NCBI GenBank assembly: GCA_024636155.1
Contig: JAGXHM010000094.1
Coordinates: forward strand, 1 to 39,121
Direction of reading: 5' to 3'
DNA length: 39,121 nucleotides
Source of the DNA: Deltaproteobacteria bacterium
GTDB lineage: Bacteria > Desulfobacterota > Desulfuromonadia > Desulfuromonadales > BM103
In this document: one piece after another, positions 8,481 through 16,998 of the stretch
Layout: each line of letters opens with the position of its first letter
Numbering within the stretch: the stretch's first letter is position 1
Position numbers and translations under genes: made by a program
Notes under the pieces: model-generated
What the model was told of the DNA's origin: nothing
Databases searched by the model: none
What the model saw: the letters and a program-made list of their open reading frames with translations, nothing else

Positions 8481-9422
8481 ATGGAAACGCGTTACCTGAA
8501 TACTCTGGTCACTTCGGTTGAAGCAGGAACCTTTTCCAGGGCTGCGGAAATACTGCACATTACCCAGTCCGCTGTATCGCAGCGTATCAAATTTCTCGAA
8601 GAGTATTTTGGCCAACAATTACTCGACCGCTCCGGCCAAAGACTGGCTTTGACCGCGTCGGGTCAGGTGGTTTTTGCCAAAGCCAAAGAAATCCTTGAAA
8701 AAGAGCGCGAGCTGCTGAACTGTCTGCAAAAATCCGTCTCGCAAAAACGCCTGTCTCTCTGTTGTACGCCTACTTTCGGTATGGCTTATCTGCCTCGGGT
8801 CCTGAATGCCTTTCTGCGGATACATTCTGATCTGAGCGACCTCAAATTTGTTTTTCAGCAACCTGCAGAAGCTTTAAGAGGTCTGCGCCATGAAGAGTTC
8901 GACCTTGCTGTGATCGAGCACCGCCTGAATCTGGACTTTGCCGGTTTCGATTATTTCTCCCTGCCCGAGGATGAAATGTTGATGGTCGCGTCTGCCTCTG
9001 CTGCTATTCCTGCCATTGATGGGGTTATCCAGCTTTCTGATCTGAAGAAGTTCAGGCTCTTTGCTCGCCGCGACGGTTGCAGTTCCAAGGAGCTGTTGCG
9101 TCAGAATCTTGCGACACATGGTTTTGATTTCAGTGGCTTTGATGGTGTTCTGGTCTCAGATGACCTGCATTTTACGGTGCAGTCGGTTCTGCAGGGCGAT
9201 GGGATTGCTTATGTTTCGCAAGCTCTGGTCAGCAATTACCTGGCGAGCGGCGAGCTGGTCGGCTTTCGTGCCGAAGGTTTCGAACACCGGCGCGGTCGCA
9301 GTGTGGTGATGCTCCCGCAGCGGAGTGATGATGGTTTTCTGAAAGAATTTCTCGATTGTTTGTTCAATGAAGTGTCGCCGCTATCGCGCCCGCAGATGAC
9401 GAGCGGCGGTCTCGTGAGTTAA
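8481..9422 (+). CDS. LysR-family transcriptional regulator
   Basis: This 313-residue protein has a typical LysR winged helix-turn-helix at about 4-62 (AGTFSRAAEILHITQSAVSQ) and a periplasmic-binding-protein-like effector domain (about 90-295). The effector molecule cannot be deduced. It is divergent from the decaheme cytochrome operon and 72 bp upstream of a carbonic anhydrase gene on the same strand. Either could be its target: LysR genes often regulate a divergent neighbour, while the close tandem placement suggests a link to CO2/bicarbonate. The ATG at 8481 is the first codon of the conserved domain, although its ribosome-binding site is weak. Confidence 0.92.
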   Translation: METRYLNTLVTSVEAGTFSRAAEILHITQSAVSQRIKFLEEYFGQQLLDRSGQRLALTASGQVVFAKAKEILEKERELLNCLQKSVSQKRLSLCCTPTFGMAYLPRVLNAFLRIHSDLSDLKFVFQQPAEALRGLRHEEFDLAVIEHRLNLDFAGFDYFSLPEDEMLMVASASAAIPAIDGVIQLSDLKKFRLFARRDGCSSKELLRQNLATHGFDFSGFDGVLVSDDLHFTVQSVLQGDGIAYVSQALVSNYLASGELVGFRAEGFEHRRGRSVVMLPQRSDDGFLKEFLDCLFNEVSPLSRPQMTSGGLVS

Positions 9423-9494
9423 TGGCAGTGGGGTTGTGTATCGCGCTGGCAGAGTTTGCTTGGCTATGTGACTTAATTTGGCTGATGAGGATTT

Positions 9495-10121
9495 ATGGAG
9501 AAATTGTTTAAGGGAATTGCCAAGTTTCGCGAGAAAGATTTTGAGGCACACAAAGAGCTGTTCCAGAAGCTTGGTCGCCAGCAGAAGCCGCACACGCTCT
9601 TTATCGGCTGTGCCGATTCCCGGGTCGTTCCCGAGAGGCTTACACGGACCATGCCCGGCGAGCTGTTCACTGTCCGCAACGTCGCCAATATCGTGCCGCC
9701 TTTTCGGTTCACTGAGGAATACGTGGCGACGACTGCATCAATCGAATATGCAGTGCAGGTTCTTGAGGTTCAGAATATTGTGGTCTGCGGACATTCCAAC
9801 TGTGGCGGTTGCGCTGCACTGAACCAGTCTCAAGAGGAGTTGGCGCATATTCCGAATGTGCGTCGCTGGCTGGAAATCTCAAAGGAAGTAAAGGGTCGCG
9901 TCGATCGCCAGATGACTGAGGAATGCCCGGAAAAGCGCGAGTGGCTGACCGAGCAGATCAATATCCTGGTACAGATGCGTAATCTGCTAACCTACCCTTA
10001 CATCAAGCAGCGCTTTGCAGCAGGGACGTTGAATATCTACGGCTGGTACTACATCATCGAAACCGGCGAGATCTTCAATTTCAACGATAAAAGCCAGACC
10101 TTTGATCTCGTTGAGAGCTAA
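9495..10121 (+). CDS. Beta-class carbonic anhydrase
   Basis: This 208-residue enzyme reversibly hydrates CO2 to bicarbonate in the cytoplasm. The zinc ligands of the beta class are visible: C39 and D41 in CADSR with R43 as the Asp-Arg dyad partner, then H100 and C103 in HSNCGGC. The length is normal. A GAGGA site precedes the ATG. It follows the LysR gene in the same direction and ends 2 bp before the stop codon of a convergent J-domain gene, with no terminator between them. Bicarbonate supply would support carboxylating enzymes in an acetate-using anaerobe. Confidence 0.95.
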   Translation: MEKLFKGIAKFREKDFEAHKELFQKLGRQQKPHTLFIGCADSRVVPERLTRTMPGELFTVRNVANIVPPFRFTEEYVATTASIEYAVQVLEVQNIVVCGHSNCGGCAALNQSQEELAHIPNVRRWLEISKEVKGRVDRQMTEECPEKREWLTEQINILVQMRNLLTYPYIKQRFAAGTLNIYGWYYIIETGEIFNFNDKSQTFDLVES

Positions 10122-10123
10122 TT

Positions 10124-10420
10124 CTACGCGTTTTTGCCGTCACCCCAAACGGGATCTCCCTCAAACTGGCGACGCAGGCGTTCCTCGGGAAGCTGCTCCA
10201 GAAACTCCTCCTCGGTAAAACAATAGCGGTAGCCCTTGCAGTAAGCTATCAGAGTCTCATGGGCAGCATTGATCCTGCGAATCGTGTCAAGGTCGTCGCT
10301 GCCACGGTCCGGATGATGGTTTTTGACCAGTTGCCGATGGCGCGCCTTGATCTGCGCCAGGGTTGCCCGCCTGTCCAGTCCAAATACTTCGATTGCCTGT
10401 AACAACGCCTGATAAGTCAT
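10124..10420 (-). CDS. Small J-domain (DnaJ-like) protein
   Basis: This 98-residue protein is mostly one J domain. Helix II is basic (IKARHRQLVKNHHPD), the HPD tripeptide that stimulates Hsp70 ATPase is present at about 36-38, and helix III follows (INAAHETLIAYC). There is no Gly/Phe-rich or zinc-finger region, so it is a type III-like co-chaperone with an unknown client. The C-terminal tail (FLEQLPEERLRRQFEGDPVWG) is not recognisable. The ATG has a GGGAG site. It converges with the carbonic anhydrase gene. Confidence 0.88.
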   Translation of the reverse strand: MTYQALLQAIEVFGLDRRATLAQIKARHRQLVKNHHPDRGSDDLDTIRRINAAHETLIAYCKGYRYCFTEEEFLEQLPEERLRRQFEGDPVWGDGKNA

Positions 10421-10533
10421 TTTTGTCTCCCGTCAGAATTGCATCTGTCCTCAAATAGAACAGCAACTTCTTTGTTTATGCAAGGGGTAAGAGGCTCTTC
10501 CTGACCTCAGCTATATCGATTCATGAGACCGCG

Positions 10534-10586
10534 TTTTACATATGTTGTAAAAAATACCTTGTAAGTTTAGAGAATGAGGGTATGCT
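10534..10586 (+). promoter_or_regulatory. Promoter with upstream palindrome for the 59-aa ORF
   Basis: TTGTAA (10559-10564) and TATGCT (10581-10586) are spaced by 16 bp. Just upstream is a perfect dyad, TTTTACA-5-TGTAAAA (10534-10552), positioned like an activator or repressor site. The small ORF begins 43 bp downstream. The rest of the gap back to 10421 shows nothing recognisable. Confidence 0.4.
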
Positions 10587-10628
10587 TTTTCTGTCATTAG
10601 GCAAGTTATGTGACAAAAGGAGCCTCAT

Positions 10629-10808
10629 ATGGAAGATCTCTGGCGTATCAAGCGTTCCTCGGTCGACTTGAAAGACTTGGCCGATCTGGCTGAATATCAT
10701 CGTTTCCTCGATCGCTTCGAAACTGAGGAGGTGGACGAGAATCAGCGTTACCTGTTGTATGGTGATGCGCAATTCGGTTCGATAAAGAAGGTGAACCTAG
10801 AGGAATGA
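10629..10808 (+). CDS. Small acidic hypothetical protein, 59 aa
   Basis: The reading frame MEDLWRIKRSSVDLKDLADL... ends ...FGSIKKVNLEE. It is highly charged, predicted helical and has no cysteine, signal peptide or membrane segment. An AAAAGGAG site lies 6-7 nt before the ATG, and a promoter-like pair of hexamers lies upstream. The gene stands alone between the J-domain gene and the branched-chain aminotransferase. I do not recognise a family. The strong initiation signal and protein-like composition make it likely to be real. Confidence 0.65.
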   Translation: MEDLWRIKRSSVDLKDLADLAEYHRFLDRFETEEVDENQRYLLYGDAQFGSIKKVNLEE

Positions 10809-10926
10809 TCCCTTCTCACACTTCCTCTCCTGTCTGCTTAAAACTTGCGTAAGCGTTCTTTTCTGTGCTAAAAATTCCAGTAATGAAGCCTTGGAATAAG
10901 CCGTGTTTAGGGAGGACGTCAAACGT

Positions 10927-11994
10927 ATGGACCTGCAAATTCTGCCCCTGGAAAAACTCAAACCGCGCATCGAAGATGAAACCAAGTTGATCTTCGGTAA
11001 GCAGTTCACAGATCGCATGTTCGTCATGAATTATAAGACCGGACAAGGTTGGTATGATGCGCGCATTCAGCCTTATCAGCCTTTCTCTCTTGATCCTGCG
11101 GCAATGGTATTGCACTACTCTCAAGAGATTTTCGAGGGACTCAAGGCCTTCCGCCGCCCGGATGGACAGATTGCTCTCTTTCGGCCGACGGATAATTTCC
11201 GTCGTTTCAATCATAGCGCCCGGCGTATGTGCATGCCCGAAGTTAACGAAGCCTTTATGGTGCAAGCTTTGAAGGAGTTGATTCGACTTGAAGCCGACTG
11301 GGTGCCGCACAGTGAAGGAACCAGCCTCTATATTCGTCCGGCTATGATCGCTTCCGAACCAATGCTCGGTGTGCGGCCAGCCGATGAATATCTTTGTTAC
11401 ATTATTGTCTGTCCGGTGGGCGCTTACTACAAGGGTGGATTGGCGCCAGTCAAGATATGGATATCAGATCATTATGTGCGAGCGGCTCAGGGCGGTACCG
11501 GAGAAGTCAAGACTGGTGGTAACTATGCCGCGAGTTTGTACGCGGCACGTGAAGCGGCAGAAAAGGGCTATGACCAGGTCCTCTGGCTGGATGCCAAAGA
11601 TAAGACGTATGTCGAGGAAGTTGGCAGCATGAACATTTGCTTTGTTTGTGACGGCAAGTTGGTGACCTCGCCGCTGCACGGTACGATTCTGGATGGCATC
11701 ACTCGTCGCTCTGTTCTGGAATTGGCCCGGTATAATGGCCTGGCGGTTGAAGAACGGGCTTTGTCGGTTGACGAGATCTTTGCCGGAGTGGAAAGCGGGA
11801 GTATTACGGAAGCTTTTGGTACCGGTACTGCTGTAGTGATCTCTCCTGTCGGGCAGTTTACCTATCAGGATCGTACCGTAGTAATTGGTGACGGTAAAAC
11901 AACCGGCAAGGTGACGCAAGAGTTGTACGACACCTTGACAGGTATTCAGTATGGTCGCTTGCCTGATCCTCACGGGTGGGTTGAGCTACTCTGA
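10927..11994 (+). CDS. ilvE: Branched-chain amino acid aminotransferase
   Basis: This 355-residue class IV PLP aminotransferase is of the longer BCAT-like (eukaryote-type) form. It interconverts Leu, Ile and Val with their 2-oxo acids, using glutamate/2-oxoglutarate. The PLP-binding lysine is K195 in EVKTGGNYAAS. Other family motifs are the EIFEGLKAF region (about 68-75) and GTGTAVVISPVG near the C-terminus. I place the start at the ATG at 10927. An in-frame GTG at 10903 would add eight residues, but the AGGGAGG (10909-10915) then lies inside the gene. The gene stands alone with no obvious terminator; a separate promoter follows 48 bp after its stop codon. Confidence 0.93.
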   Translation: MDLQILPLEKLKPRIEDETKLIFGKQFTDRMFVMNYKTGQGWYDARIQPYQPFSLDPAAMVLHYSQEIFEGLKAFRRPDGQIALFRPTDNFRRFNHSARRMCMPEVNEAFMVQALKELIRLEADWVPHSEGTSLYIRPAMIASEPMLGVRPADEYLCYIIVCPVGAYYKGGLAPVKIWISDHYVRAAQGGTGEVKTGGNYAASLYAAREAAEKGYDQVLWLDAKDKTYVEEVGSMNICFVCDGKLVTSPLHGTILDGITRRSVLELARYNGLAVEERALSVDEIFAGVESGSITEAFGTGTAVVISPVGQFTYQDRTVVIGDGKTTGKVTQELYDTLTGIQYGRLPDPHGWVELL

Positions 11995-12041
11995 TTTATT
12001 CTGAGGTCGTTTGCGCTCTTAACGAATAAATTCCTCTACCA

Positions 12042-12102
12042 TTGACTTACCGATGGTTTTTTGTGGTACACTACTAATACCTCAAATGCAAAATGAGGTA
12101 TT
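12042..12102 (+). promoter_or_regulatory. Promoter with overlapping palindromic operator
   Basis: TTGACT (12042-12047) and TACACT (12067-12072) are spaced by 19 bp, with an extended TGG before the -10 box. Directly downstream, AATACCTCA (12076-12084) and TGAGGTATT (12094-12102) form a perfect 9-bp inverted repeat with a 9-bp spacer across the predicted transcription start. This suits a repressor operator or a 5' hairpin. A looser direct repeat of CAARTGCAAA also occurs (12083-12092, 12104-12113). Confidence 0.6.
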
Positions 12103-12126
12103 TCAAGTGCAAAGGAGGAAGACATT

Positions 12127-12171
12127 ATGCCCGTCTCTGATCCACCTGACCATTTAGGAAAATTCCATTAA
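12127..12171 (+). CDS. 14-codon micro-ORF in the orphan transcript
   Basis: MPVSDPPDHLGKFH is preceded by AGGAGG (12113-12118) 8 nt from the ATG, the best ribosome-binding site in this part of the window. It may be a leader or regulatory peptide, or simply mark the transcript as translated. It is too short for a family assignment, and the composition shows no run of a single amino acid that would suggest classical attenuation. Confidence 0.4.
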   Translation: MPVSDPPDHLGKFH

Positions 12172-12259
12172 TCTAAAACTGATAAAGTCTGGATTACAGT
12201 TGTTGAGTGGTCCAATTTAGATTCCCACGACGGGAATCGCTCAGAAAGCAAATGAATGC

Positions 12260-12289
12260 AAAACGCCCCGTAGATATTCGGGGCGTTTT
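12260..12289 (+). terminator. Intrinsic terminator of the orphan small transcript
   Basis: AAAACGCCCCG and CGGGGCGTTTT form a perfect 11-bp stem with an 8-nt loop ending in TTTTG. It closes the small plus-strand unit that begins near 12080. Confidence 0.75.
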
Positions 12290-12402
12290 GATGTTCTGAC
12301 CGCTTGTCTGGACGGTTGCTGGTGTCGATTCCACAAAGTAGCTCTCACATTGATTGAGGCTTTTGATCCATCTCATTTACGGTATGTTACGCGTCCCCAA
12401 GC

Positions 12403-12440
12403 AAAGCGCCTCCTGACCATATATCGTCAGGAGGCGTTTT
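12403..12440 (-). terminator. Terminator downstream of aceA
   Basis: CGCCTCCTGAC and GTCAGGAGGCG form a perfect 11-bp stem with an 8-nt loop, extended by A-T pairs and one G-T pair. It lies 24 bp beyond the isocitrate lyase stop codon, so it ends the aceB-aceA transcript. Flanking A and T tracts would let it act in both directions. The gap 12290-12402 shows no other feature. Confidence 0.75.
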
Positions 12441-12463
12441 GTCTCTAGTCCGGTTATCTCTTT

Positions 12464-14719
12464 TCAGCTTTTAGCAATAAGTTTTATCAGCTCCTGACTC
12501 TCCGGTTTCACCAGACCTTTAACTCGCTCAGTGTTGACGCGAGCAACAATGATTTGGCCAATCTCGGTTTGAATGTCTTCGTAGAGACCCAGGCCCAGCA
12601 TACCTTTGGCCTGCTGCTGATTGTCCTCGGTGGGGGTGACGTAGTGCACTGTGTCGACCTTGTAGCGGTGGATCAGAAAGAGTGAAATCAGGGTCATCAG
12701 GCGCTTCTGACGGAAGTCCTCACTGAAGGTATTCTGATCGCGGATCGATAACATGTTGCGGTCGCGGCGATCCTGCAAGGTGGCGAAGATGATGTTAGCC
12801 ATCTTGTTGTTGCTTGCATCGATAAGGGTCAACTCCAGCAGTTCCGAACCGGAGACGTGTGGCTTGAGAACGACCCTCAGCTTCGCATCAAGATTGTAGT
12901 GGCCAGTCCAGAGCTTGAGCCAGTCGGCGAGGCGTTTCGGTGGAACTTCAGTTTCGACCAGATGCTGGAACTGGGTGGAGCCTTTGCCCATAGCTTTGGT
13001 GGTGGCGGTGCCGCCGGACGTGGCCATAAGACCGGCATCGGAGCGTGGCCCACCGACGTAGCTTTGCGGGGTCTTGAAAGGTGAATCGATCAGTCTCAAC
13101 TTGCGTTGCAGACGGGCCAGGGCGAGCATGCCGTCTTCCTTGAGGGCAGTGGCAAATTCCTCGCCTGCCAGGCCGTCGACCTGATGACCACCGTAGGTAA
13201 TGAAGTTGAAGACAAAGCCCAGTTTGCCAAGCTCGGCCGGGAACTGACGCATGTCATCTTCACTCATGCCTGTGGTATCCCAGTTGAATGAGGGCGACAG
13301 GTTGTAGGCGAGCATCTTGTTGGGGTAAACCGCGTGGATGGCATCGGCAAAAATCCTGGCATCGGGCAGATCTGCGGTTTTGGTTTCCATCCAGATGATG
13401 TCGGCAAATGGTGCGACAGCGAGGGATTTGGCAATGGCGTAGGGGATACCGCCCCTGACCTGATAATACCCTTCAGGGGTGCGGGCAATGTCGCAGTTCC
13501 AGATAATGTTGAAGCCCATGGAACGCGCTTTTTCTCGAGCTTCGACGAACGAAGAGTTCTCCACATAAGTGTGCCATTCCTCAACGGTCATCGGCAGCTC
13601 TGAACCTTCGTCAATGTGGAAAGCCATAACGTCGGCAACGGCCTCGCCGTAGGTTTTGAGACAGGCTTCCATCTGCCAGAGTTCCAGCAGGCGCGTGGCG
13701 GCATGGTCGAGAGCTGCATTGATGTCGGCGGTGTTACGGCTCGGCATGGTTTTGATTGTTGCGTCAATCTCTGCAGACAGTCCGGTTTTGTCGAGCCACT
13801 TGTCGGCCTCTGCATAGAGATTCTCCGAGATGCGGTACATAAGGTGGCCGTTGATCTCGGCAACGCCCTTGCTGTTGAACTGGCGCATGATCGCCAAAAA
13901 GGATGTCTTGTAGTTGGGGATGTTGGTGTTGGTCGCCCCAAGGATGAAGTGGTGGTCGCGTTCGTCGCCGCGACCGTCGAGGAAAGTGGCTGCTTCCGCG
14001 TCGGTACGCGCTACGATAATCCCCGGCACCTTCATGATGTCGAGTTGCAGGCGGGCGGCGTTGAGGCGCTTGACCTGCTCATCCACCTGAACCAGTACCT
14101 TACCGGCCTGATGACCGCACTTTTTGACGCCTGGCTTCTGGTCTTCGATATGATAGCCAGCCACACCAACTTCAACAAATCGACGGATCAGGTTACGCAC
14201 ATGGGCGTCCCCGCCATGACCTGTATCGGCGTCGGCAATGATAAAAGGCCGGTAGTCGATCTCAGGGATCTGAGAGCGCTCTTCTTCACTCATGCGCAGA
14301 CGCAGAAAATACTGATTGCGGTCTGCGGCGAGCAGTGCTCTGACCAACGGCGCCGCTTCGTCAGGAACCTGACTTAAGGGGTAACTGGCCAAGTCAGGGC
14401 CAGGGTCCTCGTTGATCGAACCTTTGGACGAGGTGGCCCAGCCACCCAGGTAGATGCCCTCGATGCCAACACGCTTGATGGCGACAGCCTGGCTGGGAGA
14501 GTAGGGGCCGAAGGTGGTGATCGATTTGCCTGCGGAGAACAACTCCTGCAAACGGTCATAAAAGGCCACTGCCGCATCTCGGGCGATGGTGTAATCAACT
14601 GGAATCGTGCCACGCTGCTCAACAACCTGGTCGGCCGTGTAGAGTCGCAAGATGTCGGAAAAGCGAGGGCTGGCGAACCAGTCGCGGGTTATTTTAACCT
14701 CTTCATTGAATGTACTCAT
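12464..14719 (-). CDS. aceA: Isocitrate lyase, long ICL2-like form
   Basis: This 751-residue enzyme splits isocitrate into glyoxylate and succinate. The catalytic motif KKCGH is at 199-203, with C201 as the active-site cysteine, and the metal/substrate segment ADADTGHGG is at 162-170. Enterobacterial AceA is about 430 residues. Here an insert and a C-terminal domain of roughly 150 residues (from about 600) resemble the long mycobacterial ICL2, where the extra domain responds to acyl-CoA. Whether that applies here is inference. The ATG has a GGGAGGGA site and overlaps the malate synthase stop codon by 4 bp (ATGA), implying translational coupling. Confidence 0.93.
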   Translation of the reverse strand: MSTFNEEVKITRDWFASPRFSDILRLYTADQVVEQRGTIPVDYTIARDAAVAFYDRLQELFSAGKSITTFGPYSPSQAVAIKRVGIEGIYLGGWATSSKGSINEDPGPDLASYPLSQVPDEAAPLVRALLAADRNQYFLRLRMSEEERSQIPEIDYRPFIIADADTGHGGDAHVRNLIRRFVEVGVAGYHIEDQKPGVKKCGHQAGKVLVQVDEQVKRLNAARLQLDIMKVPGIIVARTDAEAATFLDGRGDERDHHFILGATNTNIPNYKTSFLAIMRQFNSKGVAEINGHLMYRISENLYAEADKWLDKTGLSAEIDATIKTMPSRNTADINAALDHAATRLLELWQMEACLKTYGEAVADVMAFHIDEGSELPMTVEEWHTYVENSSFVEAREKARSMGFNIIWNCDIARTPEGYYQVRGGIPYAIAKSLAVAPFADIIWMETKTADLPDARIFADAIHAVYPNKMLAYNLSPSFNWDTTGMSEDDMRQFPAELGKLGFVFNFITYGGHQVDGLAGEEFATALKEDGMLALARLQRKLRLIDSPFKTPQSYVGGPRSDAGLMATSGGTATTKAMGKGSTQFQHLVETEVPPKRLADWLKLWTGHYNLDAKLRVVLKPHVSGSELLELTLIDASNNKMANIIFATLQDRRDRNMLSIRDQNTFSEDFRQKRLMTLISLFLIHRYKVDTVHYVTPTEDNQQQAKGMLGLGLYEDIQTEIGQIIVARVNTERVKGLVKPESQELIKLIAKS

Positions 14720-16635
14720 GATTCCCTCCCGGCCGGCAACGTGTCCAGATTCTCAGTGATGCGCACGCCCATGTTCTTGAAAGTTTCTGTGTATTTGCTG
14801 ATACGTGCTCTGGCTACGCCCAGATCATGGTTGTTCAGATTAATGTTGAGCAGGTCGATGTACCAGGGTGCTTTGACCGGGTCAAGCACATAGGCTTCAA
14901 CAATGGCTCGTGCGATCGGCAGCGTGGTGGCCTTGGAATTGTCGTGCACGTCGCGGTTCCCGGCGGCCAGCAGCTTGGCGTATTCTTCTTCGAGCAGGCG
15001 GGCGAAGATCTCCACGCTGAAGACGTCACCGGCTTTTAAACCACTCTCGGCGTCGTCTTCGGTAAGGGCCGCCCCTTTGTGAATCCATTCCCAAAGGATG
15101 CTCAGGCGAATCTCGCCGGTGGCCATATCTTCCATCAGGTAGAGAATGTCGTCGTTGCCAAAGAAGTCCGCCGGTTTCAGAGCCGCGGCCTGAAGTCCCT
15201 GGCCGAAGGCGTTGCCATATTGGAGGGCCACACTCAGCAAGTTGCGCGCACCGCGTACGGTACGTGGAGCCGTCTCGAGCAAGGTCAGCCCTGCCGCATC
15301 GTCAGCCGTGTAGCCGAGGGCCGGGAAGTCACGACCGAGCTGATTGGCTTCACCAACGTCTTCCCAGACCGGACGAAGAATGTGAGCCATCTTCCAGTGA
15401 GCGATCCATTTGCCGCTGGCGCCTTCCTGCTGCTCACGAACCGCACCGGCTTTGGCCTTCTTCATGCTGCTGGCGACGCCTTCTTTTGAGCCGACCGGGA
15501 TATTCGGCTCCATGCCGCCTTGCCAGAGGGCATAGTTGCCATTGGCATCTGGAGTGTTGACGGCGCGGCGTACGCGATCTTCGTAATTACGCATGTAGCC
15601 GTAGGTCATAACGATTGATTCGATGTTTGGGTTCACAAAATCAGGATCCCAGCAATTGGCATCGGAGACGCTGTTGATGTAGTCCCAGCGGCCGGTGTTG
15701 AAGCCAACGAAATGCAGCCCCAAAGCAGCTCGGATTTCCATCAATTGAAAGGTTTGTTCCAGCTGCTCCACTAGCACGTAAGCTTTTATGGTGCCTTCGT
15801 CAAGTTCCAGGTGGCCTTCGAGAGCGGTCATCATTCGATTCCAGAATCCGGCTTCTTCAGCAGTCTGAATTTTTGGCAGGTAGAGAACGATGGAGGAACC
15901 GGCGTCGAGCAGAGCTTTATGGTTGTTAACCACATACAGAGTCATGTCGACGATTGATGCGGACAGCGATTCGCCATTCACGCGAATGTGACGGTCATCA
16001 AGGTGCAGGCCTCGAGCGCGGAAAATCTTGGTGGTGAAATCAAGCTGGGCGCGCCAGTCGATGATAATGCTGCGGCCGAAAAACTCTTGTGCCCAGATGT
16101 TCATCTCTACCGAGACCGCTTCGGCGACTTCAAGAAAGAGTGGATCGTGGGCAATGGCAAGTTTGAGGCTGACTTGGTTGTCGAGCGACATGGTGGTGAT
16201 CTGACCGAGGGCATCCTCACCGTCAAACATCCAGCCGTCGGCCCCGGAGAGGAGGGCATAGGCGACATTCCTCAAGTTTGCTTTGATCGGAGAATTGGGC
16301 TTGGCGGCCGGACCGGTGCCCTGTAGCCACTGACGTTGCAGATCGTGCGGAATGACGGCGCCGACAAATTTGCCGTCGCGTGCGTCCTGTACCTTGATGC
16401 CGGTTCCCTTGATAACGTCGTTCGGATCGAGAAAGGCAATGGGCTTCCATTGTTTAATACGTAAGGTGCGGCGTTGGTCTCGCTCAGCCATCAGGCGTTT
16501 TTGCTCGGTGTTGTGTTGGGCCATGAAAGTGAGAGCGACAAGTGCCTCTTGCGTATAGATATCTGCATAATCTTTTGCCAGGGTGTCTCTGATCTGTAGT
16601 CCCGAGCCTTGGTCGGTTGTTGCTGTTGTGTTCAT
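14716..16635 (-). CDS. aceB: Malate synthase (type A-like)
   Basis: This 639-residue enzyme condenses glyoxylate with acetyl-CoA to malate, the second glyoxylate-shunt step. Family signatures include [15 protein letters not shown] (about 150-165), [21 protein letters not shown] (about 320-340) and a late [23 protein letters not shown] segment. It is about 100 residues longer than E. coli AceB but much shorter than the G form, partly through an extended N-terminus. GGAGGGAGG precedes the ATG. It is the first gene of an aceB-aceA operon with a 4-bp overlap; a promoter/operator region lies upstream. Together the two enzymes bypass the CO2-releasing TCA steps during growth on acetate or fatty acids. 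Confidence 0.94.
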   Translation of the reverse strand: MNTTATTDQGSGLQIRDTLAKDYADIYTQEALVALTFMAQHNTEQKRLMAERDQRRTLRIKQWKPIAFLDPNDVIKGTGIKVQDARDGKFVGAVIPHDLQRQWLQGTGPAAKPNSPIKANLRNVAYALLSGADGWMFDGEDALGQITTMSLDNQVSLKLAIAHDPLFLEVAEAVSVEMNIWAQEFFGRSIIIDWRAQLDFTTKIFRARGLHLDDRHIRVNGESLSASIVDMTLYVVNNHKALLDAGSSIVLYLPKIQTAEEAGFWNRMMTALEGHLELDEGTIKAYVLVEQLEQTFQLMEIRAALGLHFVGFNTGRWDYINSVSDANCWDPDFVNPNIESIVMTYGYMRNYEDRVRRAVNTPDANGNYALWQGGMEPNIPVGSKEGVASSMKKAKAGAVREQQEGASGKWIAHWKMAHILRPVWEDVGEANQLGRDFPALGYTADDAAGLTLLETAPRTVRGARNLLSVALQYGNAFGQGLQAAALKPADFFGNDDILYLMEDMATGEIRLSILWEWIHKGAALTEDDAESGLKAGDVFSVEIFARLLEEEYAKLLAAGNRDVHDNSKATTLPIARAIVEAYVLDPVKAPWYIDLLNINLNNHDLGVARARISKYTETFKNMGVRITENLDTLPAGRES

Positions 16636-16692
16636 TTGTTCCTCCCTCCGACATGGTTAAAATCAATTTTTTCTGAGATTATAAGTGGCCTT

Positions 16693-16742
16693 CTAAATGT
16701 GACCATTTTAGTCAGTTAATATATTTTTACCTTTCAGGTCAA
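16693..16742 (-). promoter_or_regulatory. Promoter/operator region of aceB-aceA
   Basis: On the minus strand TTGACC (16737-16742) is a plausible -35 box, but the -10 choice is ambiguous in an AT-rich run (TATTAA at 15 bp or TTAACT at 17 bp). Two dyads overlap it: ACCT-3-AGGT at 16729-16739 over the -35 box, and CTAAATGTGACCATTTTAG at 16693-16711 (one indel from perfect) near the expected start. The arrangement suggests repression, as expected for a shunt induced on acetate; the regulator is not identifiable. Confidence 0.45.
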
Positions 16743-16874
16743 TAGATTTCTTAGCATATATAAAGTTTTTCACGACTATGGTTGATCGAAACTCAACTTC
16801 GATGATGAGCTCCTGATGACTTGTCGCACTTTAGGATATCGTACTTTCTGGCAGAAGAAAGAGTCTGTGCCGTT

Positions 16875-16896
16875 CGTGCAAAAGAAGTTTTGCACG
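16875..16896 (+). repeat. Perfect 9-bp inverted repeat upstream of the ABC-F gene
   Basis: CGTGCAAAA-GAAG-TTTTGCACG is a perfect dyad with a 4-bp spacer, about 100 bp before the ABC-F start. It could be a regulator-binding site or an RNA hairpin in a long leader. The poorly resolved promoter means its position relative to the transcript start is unknown. Confidence 0.45.
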
Positions 16897-16952
16897 TGAC
16901 AAAGGTTATGGTGTGTTGTAGAAGTGTGAAGCACGCTCTGCAAAATGATTTC

Positions 16953-16982
16953 CCGGGGAGCAGCCAGTTGGCTGCTCCCCGG
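16953..16982 (+). promoter_or_regulatory. Strong leader hairpin directly before the ABC-F start
   Basis: CCGGGGAGCAGCC-AGTT-GGCTGCTCCCCGG is a perfect 13-bp GC-rich stem ending 5 bp before the GAGG ribosome-binding site of the ABC-F gene (16989-16992). There is no T-run on either strand, so it is not a standard terminator. It may restrict ribosome access or act as part of an attenuator. Confidence 0.5.
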
Positions 16983-16998
16983 CTCTTTGAGGTAACAC

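Larger units (their letters stand above)
12080..12289 (+). ncRNA. Candidate small RNA or dual-function transcript of about 210 nt
   Basis: A promoter-operator and a strong intrinsic terminator enclose about 210 nt between ilvE and the glyoxylate operon. Inside are a 14-codon ORF with a perfect ribosome-binding site and a stable hairpin, GATTCCC-ACGAC-GGGAATC (12220-12238). No larger gene could be expressed from this unit because the terminator closes it. The sequence matches no RNA family I can name. Start and end are predicted from the boxes only. Confidence 0.45.
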
